A DNA stretch of 64,000 nt from Micrasema longulum (GCA_022494885.1 JAGVSM010003741.1:156488-220487), one strand, 5' to 3'; positions 53,160 to 64,000 are shown, numbered from the stretch's first letter. Notes: a model not told the origin generated them from the sequence alone. Program-made: numbers and translations.

Positions 53160-53260
53160 TTCTCTATAAAACACACAGTTTTCCCTGAAGATGGCTCCTG
53201 CAATGGTAGCCGAAACGTCGGATCAAATCCAACATACACGGTATCACCCAAAAAAGATAC
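53160..53260 (+). repeat. Penelope-like terminus, second hammerhead-like type
   Basis: CCCTGAAGATGGCTCCTGCA then ATGGTAGCCGAAACGTCGG at 53184-53222 has CTGAAGA, one T, a GGCT/AGCC stem, then GAAACGTCGG. The same arrangement with another stem is at 28634-28595 on the minus strand. Confidence 0.55.
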
Positions 53261-53832
53261 ATAATATTGATAACAGTGACCGTAAAAACCTTCGCACCTA
53301 TTTAAATTTGTACTGGGTCCTGGTACCGGAGTAGTGGAGTGGTCTCACGGATCATAGGTCCAAGGTTCGAGATCTTTTCTACTACAACGTACGAGTTATT
53401 TACGACACATACCCGAACCAAAGAGTTTGCTGATATTTGTCGAGATATTGAATATTGGTGAAGTTCGTGTTTCAGTGACGCAGGGTTGAAAGGTGTTATA
53501 TTGCCACAGGTGTCGGGGGTGGGGGACGATCTCGTTACGGCCAAATTAGTGGGGGCGGCCGGGGGAAGTGAGCCGTGTAAGTCCTAATTAAAACCCCGCC
53601 GTATTAAGTACTGTCCGCGCGCAGAATTTGACTGAAGCTGATTCCTCGTCATCGTGAAATAATACTATGCCGCTTTTGGGCGACCATAAATTCAAAATCA
53701 TAGCACGTAATATGTTTTACGTAAACCCGTTTTGTTGATCTTCCCATAAATAGTGATCATGCACAGTAGCGGATTTGAATTTAACCCCCTTATATGGACA
53801 AAATCAACTGAATACGATGAGCGTTGAGGTTA
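53261..53832. other. unassigned; tRNA-like block and a relative of the 56.7-kb foldback
   Basis: GGAGTAGTGGAGTGGTCTCA and GGTCCAAGGTTCGAGATC (53326-53380) look like decayed A and B boxes. 53735-53800 (GTTGATCTTCCCATAAATAG, TGATCATGCACAGTAGCGGA) resembles the right arm of the foldback at 56638-56835. Confidence 0.45.
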
Positions 53833-55245
53833 TTATTATTATTATGGATAACTTATACAGCGCCATTTTCGTAATATAATACCTCAAGAGCGCTTTACAT
53901 GGTGATTCTATAGATAAATAAATTTAATAGAAGCTTTTAAATTTGTAATTTAATCAAAACTATTTATTTTGTTGTCACATGCTACGGATTTATTCAAATG
54001 ATTTAGAGAACAAGTGGGTTTTAAGTTTTTCCGAAACATCACTTCACTTTCACAGCCTCGCACCTCTGCTGGGAGAGCATTCCATGCCATAGGGCCTGCG
54101 ACCGCAAATGCGCGTTCACTAAATTTAGTGCGCTGTTTGCGTAGATGTATAATAACTTTTCCTCTCGCCGTAGACGTAGCTGATCTAATCTGATCTGATG
54201 ATTTAATTTGTCGCAGCTGGTAAAAGCATGAACTTATCGTTCTACTAATCTGAGCGTCAAGAGAAAGGTCAGAATAAAGTAAAACTCCCAGGTTTAACGG
54301 TGGGTAAAACGGTACTCTCTACATTAGATAGGGCTGTATCCTGGATCAAATTCTGTCGTCTGGCTGAAACCACCCATAGTTGTTTCGTTTTTGATGGGTT
54401 TAATGTCAGTCTGTTTTCAGCCATCCAGTTTCCTATTTTCTCAATGCACCCATCAATTAAATTGACAAGCACAGTTCTGTCGCCTGGTTTGCAATAAAAA
54501 TAAATATGTGTATCATCTGCATAGCAGTGAGACCACAATCCCACATTCTTTGATAATGTCCTCTATATCTTTAGTGTATAGGAGATAGAGGAGTGGTCCG
54601 GGTACTGACCCTTGAGGCACTCCTGTAGACACCCGAAAGTTGGGTGAGCTTTTACCCTGGAACACAACTGCATATTATCTTTCATTAAGATATGAACTGA
54701 ACCACATATGTGCCTGATCACGGATACCATAAGTTTTCTCTAAACGTTCAAGCAAAATATTATGGTCTACAGTATCGAACGCAGTACTCATGTCCAGAAG
54801 AGCCATTAACACCAGATTACCAGAGTCTACCGCCGTTATAATGTCAGACAGTACTCTTATCACTCTCGTATCCGTGGAATGAAAACGTCGGTATGCCGGT
54901 TGCCTTACCGAAAATAAAGAATTCTGCTTGATATAGTTAACGAGCCTATGAGAAACTATTTTTTTCTAGTATTTTTGATACCATGGGAAGATTTGAAATA
55001 GGGCGAAAACTGGAAAGATCTTCCACATTTAGTTGTGAATTTTTTTAAAGTGGAGTTACATTAGCTTTCTTTATGGCTCTCGGAACAATGCTGCGCTCCA
55101 TGGATGTATTAAATAAATCTGTTAAAAATGGAGCTAATACGTTGATGCATTTTTTCAAAGGCCATGTTAGCATCGAATCTAATATACATTGTTTATTGTT
55201 GTACATAATAATATTATTATCAACGGCAATAGTACGCATTTAAGG
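53833..55245 (-). mobile_element. CR1/L2-like LINE, longest copy, RT to 3' end
   Basis: Minus-strand pieces in order: KKCINVLAPFLTDLFNTSME and RSIVPRAIKKANVTPL, then SGNLVLMALLDMSTAFDTVD and HNILLERLEKTYGIRDQAHM (motif A), CYADDTHIYFYCKPGDRTVL (motif C, intact YADD) and MAENRLTLNPSKTKQLWV. The tail complements CATGCCATAGGGCCTGCGAC and ends at ATAGCGCC and ATT repeats near 53833. Several frameshifts and stops separate the pieces. The same family as 15460-16110. Confidence 0.9.
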
Positions 55246-55261
55246 GTTAATAAATAAAATA

Positions 55262-55437
55262 AAAAAATATTTTATTTTATTTTATTTGGGAAATCAACAG
55301 TTCTACATACATATTTTAGTGAACAAACAGATATAGTGTATAAACTCAGAACTAATAACAGATTTCCACATAGCATACAAAGTTAGTAAAGAAAATATTA
55401 CATATCAAATAAATACATACAATTTATACATGAAAAA
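55262..55437 (-). mobile_element. LINE 3' UTR, copy 2 of a close pair
   Basis: See 44873-45055. GGGAAATCAACAGTTCTACA, AAACAGATATAGTGTATAAA and ACAGATTTCCACATAGCATA. It directly follows the 5' end of the CR1-like copy. Confidence 0.68.
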
Positions 55438-55461
55438 AAATGTTTTACATTTTACATTTAC

Positions 55462-55640
55462 ATTTTTTTTTTTGCACCACAACAGGCCAGGAGGCCTAAT
55501 TACAGTGGTGAATTACATCACAGAGCACCCAGGCTTGAGAAAAATCACATTTTAATTTTTGTGTTCTCACCGGGAATCGAACCCGGAACCTTCCGTGCGT
55601 AAGTCAAGCGTCTTGACCACTACACCATGGAGGCCGAGGC
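55462..55640 (-). repeat. tRNA-derived SINE (family S1), better-preserved copy
   Basis: On the minus strand from 55637: GCCTCCATGGTGTAGTGGTC (A box), GGAAGGTTCCGGGTTCGATT then CCCGGTGAGAACACAAA (B box), and a body with CTCAAGCCTGGGTGCTCTGT, ACTGTAATTAGGCCTCCTGG and CCTGTTGTGGTGCAAAA. It matches 37993-38170 over its full length. Confidence 0.88.
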
Positions 55641-55699
55641 AGCCGTTTCATGTACTCAATAATCAAAGATTTTTTAAATATTTATTTTAAGAACATTAA

Positions 55700-56215
55700 G
55701 TTACTGTAAATTGGGCGGGATAAGGACAAAAATAAGAATAAGAATACAAAGACAACAAAATAAAATTCTTAAACTAACATACAACCTACCCTACCTGACC
55801 TCTACGACTGAACTGTACAAAAAAAACACACCAGTTTGACATAAACTACTTGACTAAAATTGAGACCTTAAAAATTGTGCACAAAATAACACTGGGAAAC
55901 ATACAAGACGACGACATAATATTAGTCAAAATGCTGACATACACAAATATAACACCAGACAACAACAACACTATCATATTGAAAAAGCAAAGACAAACAC
56001 AGGACAGTCAAAAATACTACATAATGGACTTAAACACTACAACGACCTACCTTACTACTTGAGAACTTTTACTGGAGACAAATTTGAAATCAATCTGAAA
56101 AAACACATGAGGACTGAACTAACTAGACTAGACGAGACATAAAATGACTAGACAATATTAAATTTCTAATGTAACCCTAACGGGTTTTTTTAAAATTGTA
56201 AATAAATAAATAAAA
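55700..56215 (+). mobile_element. LINE 3' end
   Basis: DKTLKLVHKITLGNIQDDDI-like text (actual frame: LTKIETLKIVHKITLGN) and QKYYIMDLNTTTTYLTT, then LLETNLKSI with stops, followed by GTAACCCTAACGGGTTTTTT and GTAAATAAATAAATAAAAAA. The UTR and tail are clear; the protein is decayed. Confidence 0.62.
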
Positions 56216-56637
56216 AAAAAATGATGTAAAAATAATAAATTTACCCTAATTTTAGCGTCGTGTGAATTTTTGTTCGACCGGACAAGTTGTGTTTATGACC
56301 GGACAAGTTTTTGGAGGGATCCAAACACCGAAACCATTTAACATACAGAGGCTCTTCCGATCGGTCTCGTCCGTACTTCAAACATTTTGAAGGTACAAAG
56401 GGAATAATTGATCATCAACAAGTTGCTTACGTTTTTCTGCAAACCATACGATGTATTCATCTTTTGTAGCTTTACAGGTGAAACTTTCCCCTTGTAAATA
56501 TTGCAACGCCGGCTGCGGCCGTCACGCTTCGCTTTGCCGAGGCCATAATGCCTAATTATTTATGAATGTTGGCGTTTTGTACGCGATAAAATTACAACAG
56601 AAGTCTGTTCACACCGCTTGAATTCAACGAATAAATG
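56216..56637. other. unassigned
   Basis: TTCGACCGGACAAG and GACCGGACAAGTT (56272-56310) are a short direct repeat. 56500-56560 is moderately GC-rich. No gene was seen. Confidence 0.35.
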
Positions 56638-56835
56638 AGGGGATTCAATGCAAAACCGCCACTGTCCATGACCACTGTTTTTGGGAAGACCAACAAAACC
56701 AGAAGCCAAATGACTATTTCTTTAAGATTCATTATGCATATTCAATTTAAAATAAATAGTCCTTTGGCTGCTGTTTTTGTTGGTCTTCCCAAAAACAGTG
56801 ATCATGGACAGCTGCGGTTTTGCATTTAATCCCTT
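56638..56835. mobile_element. 198-bp foldback MITE with about 83-bp arms
   Basis: GGGGATTCAATGCAAAACCG, CACTGTTTTTGGGAAGACCA and ACAAAACCAGAAGCCAAATG on the left are inverted on the right, about 90% identical by eye, around a 32-bp loop. A one-arm relative is at 53735-53800. Confidence 0.88.
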
Positions 56836-56839
56836 CAAA

Positions 56840-57270
56840 AAAGATTGAACATAATCGTTTCTAAAAATATGATTATCAATCAGTTTTCTTGTGTATTTGT
56901 TTTGATTGTAGATTTATATTTTGACTGTCTTAGAAAGGGGTTATTTATCCGAGTTAAATATTCAAAGAAACTTTATATTAATGTATAATTTTCTGCGTAT
57001 AATATTTATTAAAAAAAAAATTTAAAAAAATAATAAAAATTATGTTTTATTTGAATCCTACTATGCCTTATATTATACACACAATATTATGTATGTATTA
57101 TGTCTTAATAGTGTATTATATTAACTATGTAACTTTATTTTTAAATTAAAAATATTTTTAAAAAAATTTTATATTTGACAAAATGTTAATTATGTTTAAT
57201 GTGTAACTTTTTCTTGTTTTATAGTATGTATAATGTAAAAGCCCCATGGGCGTCAAAAGAAAGAAAAAAA
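56840..57270 (+). mobile_element. probable LINE 3' UTR
   Basis: Very AT-rich, ending GTAAAAGCCCCATGGGCGTC then AAAAGAAAGAAAAAAAAAAA. A similar block, reversed (ACGCCCAAGGGGC), is at 61390. No coding part. Confidence 0.4.
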
Positions 57271-58224
57271 AAAAAAATCATATGTAAAAAATACGATTAG
57301 ATTAGTCGACAATTGCCGACTGTTTCCTGCTACAAAATTCAGCCATTTGGGCCTCATTTGATCAGCCTTCCGAGCCTCTTCACATTTAAACGTGCCCAAC
57401 GTAAAGTACTCTAACTGCATCGTTGACAATATGAGACTTTTCGTTATTATACTAAATTTATCTTTATACATAAAAAACAAAATATATATATATGTACATC
57501 ATTTAAAGTCGTATACAATATCATATTAATTCAGTTAGAAAACATTTTAAGTTATCTCCTGCAAAGTATGTAATAGATTTGCAGATAGAGCACTTTACGT
57601 AGCAAACGTCGATTTGCTTCGAGGAATAATACTTTTTTTTTAAATTGTGTTTTTATGATTACCAAAATGCTTAAATTTCGGGGGCCATTATTTTTTAAAG
57701 TCGTAAATAACCGTGTTATAACATAGGAAACAAGTTGAGGTAGGGCTGAATTCGAACCTCGGACATTCTGATCAAACGCTATCTTCATCGGTACATGTCG
57801 TGACGGTGTAAAGTAAAATCAATAAATAAAAAATGTGTTTATTTACACGTAAGTTTAAAGTACATTAGTCGTAAACCTGTTATTGAACATGTTTAGAAAA
57901 AAAAATGTACGAATAATTCTATTTATCATACAGAAAATGTAATTTTACTTTGCAGATAAATCGTCGTGATCGTAGAACAACGACGAATGTGCGCAAAATG
58001 CAAAATGAACTTTCTTTCAAATTTGATCTTGAAATTTTTTTATAAATGCTTCATGTTCCAGGTTTGAAAAAAATATACAAAATGTATTTTACGATACATA
58101 TACGGCAACATACGCGACTGACAATACTAATTTCTGACTGCGATTCGCTCCCACTTGCTATTTAATGACGCTCACGCTTACACACACCTGAACACTTACT
58201 CCCACACAAATACACACCCTTTAG
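57271..58224. repeat. unassigned; tRNA-related family S2 copy at 57640-57800
   Basis: The S2 copy has TTAAATTTCGGGGGCCATTA and CGAACCTCGGACATTCTGAT (complement with GGTTCGAATTC, B-box-like). The rest is AT-rich without recognised genes. Confidence 0.4.
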
Positions 58225-59060
58225 CAAGTAGAAGAATTTGTGTATTTGGGAAGCATGTTTTCAAGAGATGGAAGAGTAGAAAAAGATGTTGAAAAAAGAG
58301 TAAATGCAGGGAACAAAATGAACGGAGCACTAAGCACAGTAATTTCGAATAAAAATATGTCCATCGAAGCTAAACTGGCAGTGCACAACGGAGTTTTAGT
58401 CCCAACACTTATCTATGGAAGTAAAACATGGAACTGGCAGAGGAAGGATGCAAGCCGAGTGAACGCGGTTGAAATGCGATCTCTTAGACGAATGTGTGGG
58501 AAATCAATGTACGACAGGGTTACGAATGATGAAATCAGGCGAGAGTGTAAATCTGAGTCAAGTATAATTGATAAGATTAAGGAAAGGGTCTCTGAGATGG
58601 TCCGGTCACGTAGAACGAATGGACGACGAAAGAATGGTAAAACAAGTACAGATGGCGAAAATGAACGGCAACGTGAGACAAGGACGACCGAGGAAGACGT
58701 GGCATGATCAGATAAAACAAAATCTTAAGTCTGGTCATGTCAAAAGCAGACAGAACCGAAGGGCATGTACGACAAGATGTATGAATGCGGAAGAAGCTAG
58801 GATTGTATGCCAGGATACACGTGTTTGGCGGTCCATTCTCTCTGCCTACCCCTACGGGGAAATGGCGTGATGGTAGTAGTAGTATGTATAAACTAATCGC
58901 CGAGTGATAAAAATGTTTGGAATCGCTTTTATACTCCAATTGCCGGTATGCAGCAGATCGTCTACATTGGGCAGTGTAGGGTTAAGACATTGCATGGGAA
59001 GTTGAATTGATGAACGATTAAAAAAAACTATGCTTCATTATTTGACAAACTATGAACTTG
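58225..59060 (+). mobile_element. RTE-like LINE subfamily B plus 178-bp tail; copy 1 of a duplicated unit
   Basis: 58225-58882 encodes EEFVYLGSMFSRDGRVEKDV, ALSTVISNKNMSIEAKLAVH and NAVEMRSLRRMCGKSMYDRV, a frameshift near 58580, then RMDDERMVKQVQMAKMNGNV and WRSILSAYPYGEMA. The tail 58883-59060 (AACTAATCGCCGAGTGATAA, CCAATTGCCGGTATGCAGCA, TGCATGGGAAGTTGAATTGA) is not RTE-like but is shared at about 99% with 62933-63110. The RT domain proper is missing. Confidence 0.85.
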
Positions 59061-59892
59061 GAACGCGAATTTACATCACGACAGATTTGATGTGGGACGT
59101 CTTAGCTTGCGACGCAATATCCATGAAGCAGAATTGCAGGAATCATCGCAAATATTCATGTACTTTGATTGTCGCGCGCAGGTGTTTTATGCCTTAACAA
59201 TAGCCATCGGAACCATTCGGGCTAAACCACAGATGCCTATCGACAGAAGAAAGGCATGGTTCTGGATCACAAAGCCTCGTTCTCAATAGCAATAATACGC
59301 GACAACTCAGCAACAATGTATTAGTACTGCGGCCTACTCCGAGCGGGTAGCGGGTAGGCACTGTAGGCAGTAGGCAGTCGCTGCAAAAAGCACCTACCGA
59401 CCTACTTACGTCAAATGGAACAACTTCTAAGTGGTGTATTTTCTAGGAAAATTAAAGATATAAATCATCGCTCTGCCTCGAAATTGATTCCGACAGCTAT
59501 ACGAAGGAAACATCCGTCTTACGATCACAACCTGCCGGAAGAGAAGATAGAATTATAAGTTGGGTTATTTATTTATTATACATATGTATGGCCTAAACCA
59601 ATCACAACAGTTATATGAAGAAACATATGCACAAGAAACTGAACAAAAATAACATAAAACTATGTAGCAAAGACAAAAAAGGGCAATAAAATAATGGTAT
59701 ACAATATATTCATAAACGCGATAAATATATAAGACTTCGAGCTAAACCATGCCGATCCATCTTTATCACACACTGTTTATGTGGCGAGGAGATCTATCTC
59801 AAAGAATTCCAAGTTGTGTGACGAATTGAGTAAATCTACATATTTTCAAAAATATTTATTGAAAAAAAAATCTTGACAAAATAGTTTAAAAT
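59061..59892. other. unassigned
   Basis: 59335-59400 contains short GTAGGCA/GGGTAGC repeats. The 65-codon frame at 59092 has no domain. Nothing else was recognised. Confidence 0.35.
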
Positions 59893-60240
59893 TACAGAAT
59901 GGAAGTCTAGGCATTTACAGGGCTCATGACTTGTATGACCTGGCACTCCCTGGGGAGGAAATCCAGCCAGTCTGCAAGCTTTTGGATCGCAAAAGTCAAC
60001 AGATGGAAGAGTTGACGAAATGTGGATTTTTAAACATAGGCAGAATGGTGAATGTTACACAGTGGCCACTTAAACCAGCAGATAACAGGTCATAATTGAG
60101 AATGCCTAGACTTCCATAATTCCTTCTCGAAAATGTTTTCCCTCTCTGTTGCAACAAATTGGAATTTTATGACTCCCTAGGGAGAACATCCAGCTAGTCT
60201 GAAAGCATTTGGACATACTCAAAACATTGTTAGGTATATT
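59893..60240 (+). repeat. repeat family C, longest copy
   Basis: AATGGAAGTCTAGGCATTTA, CACTCCCTGGGGAGGAAATC, AAGTCAACAGATGGAAGAGT, GGCAGAATGGTGAATGTTAC, ATTCCTTCTCGAAAATGTTT and CATACTCAAAACATTGTTA. The two halves each begin with a CTCCCTAGGGAG-type palindrome and a CAG[C/T]CAGTCTG[C/A]AAGC motif, so the copy appears internally duplicated. Confidence 0.72.
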
Positions 60241-62179
60241 CAATGTATGTCCAATCTCTTTTGTATTTTTTGTGCAAATAATATCGAGATAAATTTACGT
60301 AATGGGAAACGTTAATGTAAATATATGTATTTGATTAATGTAAAAAATTGTATTCAGTTGTAATATTGTATTCTTATTTGTTATTAATAACAAAAAAATA
60401 AATAAATAAAAAACCTAAATCGCTATGAATTATTACTGAATTTTCGTGTTAATGATTTTCAAGGCACAACAGTGCTTTCCCCTGTTAACGGATACAATTA
60501 TTAGATAATACAGTACTAGTGCTTTGAACTATGTAAAACACGAAATCAGATTGAAACTGCCGTGTCACCCGCGCCGTGCGGTTGACCTCACGCCGCACGC
60601 AGCACGCGAAGGCGGAAGTACCGCTGCGTACAGTGTACAGTGACTAGTGACCGGTGAAGAGTAATGGACCAGCAGCCCGGGAACCGAGGATGGTATTGTA
60701 GGCAGCAGGGGCGAATCGTGTATAGAAGCGACTATGCGCAGCTTACCATTATATTTGACTGACCATAATAATGTTTTACGGTAACTTTATTTACTGAAAG
60801 GCAAATAAATAATTACTGTTTATTTTAAATCATTTCCACCGTTTGTATTTTTATCCTAATATAAATATTAATATTAATAAAGCGCGCCGAGCGCCTGCGG
60901 TGAGCCAAGAAACTAGCCGATTATTCCAGCTTATTTTTTCATACAAATAAGTATACTTTATTTTGAATGTTTTAACCCCAGTGCGGGTTTTTTCTCCTAG
61001 AATTAACTTGCAGATTACACAAATTATTTGAAGTTTCTTGATTTGGAAAACAGTATTTCAAACATTGTTTCTTAATAACATAAGACCATAATTACTTTCA
61101 TGCGTCATATTGCAGGACATATGGCGCTCGACGTGGCCGTTTTTAGCACTATTAATTTCTAGAACAATTCGGCCAAATACCTAATATCAACTGAATTCAT
61201 AGTGCTATTTTTTGTTCATTTTTTAATGAGTTATGTATTAAAGTAATGGATAATATATCTATATAATATAATTATTCACGAAGTTACATAATTTGAGTTG
61301 ATTTCATGGATGAGAGTTTCTGTATCACACAAAACCACAGAAAAATATCAATTTATAGTATATTTATTTATTTTATTTAATTTTACAATACGCCCAAGGG
61401 GCATTTACAAAAAATATACAGGTAAGCACAAACATAGTAAGTAATAATTTAAAAGATAAACAACGCTTTTTATATATTACTTATATTATATTGTGTTGTG
61501 TACCTTCTATGTAGGTACAAATATATGATATTTTTTTTATGGCTTACCTGTAAATAAAATCATCATTCGCCACCGGTAGGAAGTAGGTGAATATTTGGAT
61601 GGCCATTATTACGAACAATAACTTGTAGCCGTGGGTTTACCATCATGAATAAAGTTTCAGTTATCGAGATGAATTGTGCGGGGGCATGTTGCGCGATTTA
61701 ATATGAATTAGTTACACACATGTGTCATCAATTTGACGATCTGAGAACCATCCAAAAGCCCTTCAAACCGTTTCTGCTGTCTTCGGACGTACAGCAATAA
61801 CATACGATAACTATTTTTGAAAACGCAAAAGGTACCGACAAGAAAAATTCATTCCGATACTCGGTTCAGTTTAAGGGTGCGGAAAACAGGACTGCCAAAC
61901 GTCTATTTTAGTTAGGCACAATCAGACCGACGAGCAGTGGTCTTTTTCGCACGGTATCGAGGAGGTATTTTTGAGAGAGATTTATTGCATCCAATTTCCC
62001 GAAGGGCTGAAATTCCTCATTCGACCGGACACAGAGTAGACCTACCTTATTTGCGTAAACCCCTTGCAAAGCAAAAAAAAAACTTTTAGTTCAAATTGGA
62101 CTGTTCTAGGGGCAAATTTTCTATAGCACACAGATACAATTTCTTAATTATTGTATATTATACAAGAGGCATTTCGAAT
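60241..62179. other. long stretch without a recognised gene
   Basis: 60300-60405 carries a single unit related to the 72-bp array. 60560-60720 is a GC-rich island with CGCACGCAGCACGCGAAGGC and no domain. 61365-61445 reads like a reversed LINE 3' UTR (TTTATTTATTTTATTT, then ACAATACGCCCAAGGGGC). The rest was not recognised. Confidence 0.4.
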
Positions 62180-62335
62180 AATAATATAAAGAACGAGAAC
62201 ATTTACACATAAAAACAAAAATAGGACAATCACGACTTTTCTCTACGACGGACTCAAATTGTACAATGACCTATCAAACGAAACGGAAACGGCAAATAAG
62301 ATTAACCCTTCATTGCACATTTTTTATAATTCTAA
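62180..62335 (+). mobile_element. short LINE C-terminal fragment
   Basis: The plus strand reads RTRTFTHKNKNRTITTFLYD then GLKLYNDLSNETETANKI, the GLK-YN-L pattern of Jockey-type polyprotein ends. Confidence 0.62.
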
Positions 62336-62673
62336 CTAAAAATATATACTTATTTGTGAATATTTTTTGACATACGGAAAAGTAATATTTTCATATTTTA
62401 GGTATGTAGACAATACGCTACATCGGGCATATAAAGTTAGAAAATAATAAAAACTATAAAAAACGTTTTTTACGAACATTATTTTATCTAATAATGAAAG
62501 TCGCGGAAAAAAATATAACTTCAAATCTGTTTTAAAAAATACAAAGAAGTCACCATTCAAATATGAACTAAATTACAATTTGGACAGAACATGTGCAACT
62601 GACTTTTTGTTTCAAATGTTATCGAACGATTTTACCCCGGTAATGATTTTTGAAATAAATTATTAAGGTTAGC
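62336..62673. other. unassigned AT-rich stretch
   Basis: No feature was recognised. Confidence 0.4.
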
Positions 62674-63110
62674 ATGTAGAAGAATTTGTGTATCTGGGAA
62701 GCATGTTTTCAAGAGATGGAAGAGTAGAAAAAGAAGTTGAAAGAAGAGTGAATGCGGGCCTCAAAATGAACGGAGCACTAAACACAGTAATTTCTAATAA
62801 AAATATGTCAATCGAAGCTAAACTGGCAGTGCACAACGGAGTTTTAGGCCCAACACTTATCTATGGAAGTGAAACATGGAACTGGCAGAGGAAGGATGAA
62901 AGCCGAGTGAACGCGGTTGAAATGCGATCTCTTATGTATAAACTAATCGCCTAGTGATAAAAATGTTTGGAATCGCTTTTGTACTCCAATTGCCGGTATG
63001 CAGCAGATCGTCTACATTGGGCAGTGTAGGGTTAAGACATTGCATGGGAAGTTGAATTGATGAACGATTAAAAAAAACTATGCTTCATTATTTGACAAAC
63101 TATGAACTTG
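62674..63110 (+). mobile_element. copy 2 of the RTE-B unit, with a 393-bp internal deletion
   Basis: It is near-identical to copy 1 from TTAGCATGTAGAAGAATTTG through AATGCGATCTCTTA, then jumps directly to TGTATAAACTAATCGCC and the shared 178-bp tail. Relative to copy 1 the segment 58490-58882 is missing, with a 2-bp TA overlap at the junction. Sequence on either side of both units is unrelated. Confidence 0.9.
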
Positions 63111-64000
63111 TTCAGCTGAGGCTGATTATATCCTTTGCTTCGTTCGCATGGCCTATTCGATCATTTTAATCGTTCATTTTATTTGTCACATCACGCTTAG
63201 AAATAAGGTAACGGAGATATGATTGGCAAACTAATTTGTTAATGATGACGACATAGGTATGTGCATTTGAAATGTGTTTAGTTTTAAAATTTTATTATTA
63301 TTTTGGGTTCGGGTTAAAACTGGGTTTTTTAAGGCATAAAAGTGGGAAAAAACATTTATGAAGAAAAAATACCAATCATTTTAGAGATTTTTTTTGTTTT
63401 TTAATTATTTGAAATTTTATTTATAAACACTTACGCTGAAGAAAATATTTTTTATTTTAAAAAAATAATTATATTCTACTGTTAAAAACTAAACACATTT
63501 TAAATGATAATATTTTTTACATCTTTTGTGAAAGTTGTCTGATTCTTTTGTTTAGTTTTGTATGGTAGTTTATTGCATAATTTCATTTAATACCATTTTG
63601 ATTTCCTATACCCCATAGTAGTTGCATATAACATATTTTAGTTTTTACATAGTTCCAAACTTTAAACACAATTCTTTGTCATGCCAAACGCCATTCCGCT
63701 CATTCAACCAATCAGAAATCAGAATGCTGATTTCGTTCACCAAAAACCGTCACTAGCGTCAGTAGCGACAGTGGCTTCTTAGTCGTTTTAGTTAGTTAAC
63801 ATTGCTACTACAAGCCATGCCCGCCAACGCACTGAATATTTCTTTATTTAGATTTTATTTAATGCTGACAGAGTTGCTTAAAAGTTCTTAATTTTTGTAT
63901 TGTTCGTTTACCCTGCTACGGACGTCGTATAGACTCAGCAGCTCTTCCTGGGGCCTCTTGAATAACTAGTGTAGAAACCTCGGTATATGTAAACATGAAA
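63111..64000. other. unassigned to window end
   Basis: AT-rich to 63650. 63680-63960 is less AT-rich and includes CAACCAATCAGAAATC and TCACTAGCGTCAGTAGCGAC, but no gene, splice signal or repeat could be named. Confidence 0.35.

Overview
This is a eukaryotic, AT-rich, intron- and transposon-dominated window that looks like an insect genome, most likely Lepidoptera. The single host gene found is a Protein 4.1 family FERM gene closest to arthropod coracle. The rest is dense with insect-type non-LTR retrotransposon tails, tRNA-derived SINEs, MITEs, Penelope-like termini and a hAT element. The order-level assignment is inference from the repeat style; no species can be named. A run of 100 N (1209-1308) marks a scaffold gap of unknown size.

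Host gene (1-16347, minus strand). Eleven coding exons of coracle can be placed with exact GT/AG junctions. The start codon is at 16327, preceded by 20 nt of 5' UTR, an in-frame stop and a splice acceptor, so at least one non-coding first exon lies further upstream (higher coordinates). Exons 1-6 encode the FERM lobes, exon 7 the FERM-adjacent region, and exons 8-11 the start of a Lys/Pro/Glu-rich tail that runs off the window at position 1. All junctions agree in phase except the last resolved step: the exon at 5359-5436 ends in phase 0 and the exon at 1009-1082 needs one extra nucleotide, so at least one exon or alternative splice form is unaccounted for.

Introns of coracle (150-16186). They carry a Jockey-like reverse transcriptase copy cut by the gap, a 42-bp minisatellite (4643-5100), a large 27-bp array that reads as a nonapeptide repeat on the coracle sense strand (6775-8595), a 430-bp MITE inserted into an older RT fragment, and many LINE 3' ends. 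One LINE 3' end makes up about half of an 87-bp intron.

16.35-64 kb. No further host exon was recognised. This is presumably the first intron and/or upstream region of coracle, filled with repeats. Two RTE-like LINE subfamilies are present, A (mostly plus strand at 24, 27.6, 36, 43 kb and minus at 49.5 kb) and B (13, 46, 58, 62 kb). Other contents are CR1/L2-like LINE tails ending in ATT repeats, Jockey-type tails, tRNA-derived SINEs, two near-perfect foldback palindromes (18.4 and 41.9 kb), and Penelope-like termini with hammerhead-like cores (17.1, 23.9, 28.6, 47.9, 48.1, 53.2 kb). A 2.9-kb hAT insertion (47301-50192) with 8-bp flanking repeats has swallowed at least four later insertions. 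GC-rich islands near 17.7, 28.25, 33.1 and 60.6 kb are the only plausible places seen for promoter or 5' UTR sequence.

All element names are by protein motif and structure read by eye. Boundaries of repeats are approximate unless terminal repeats are stated.
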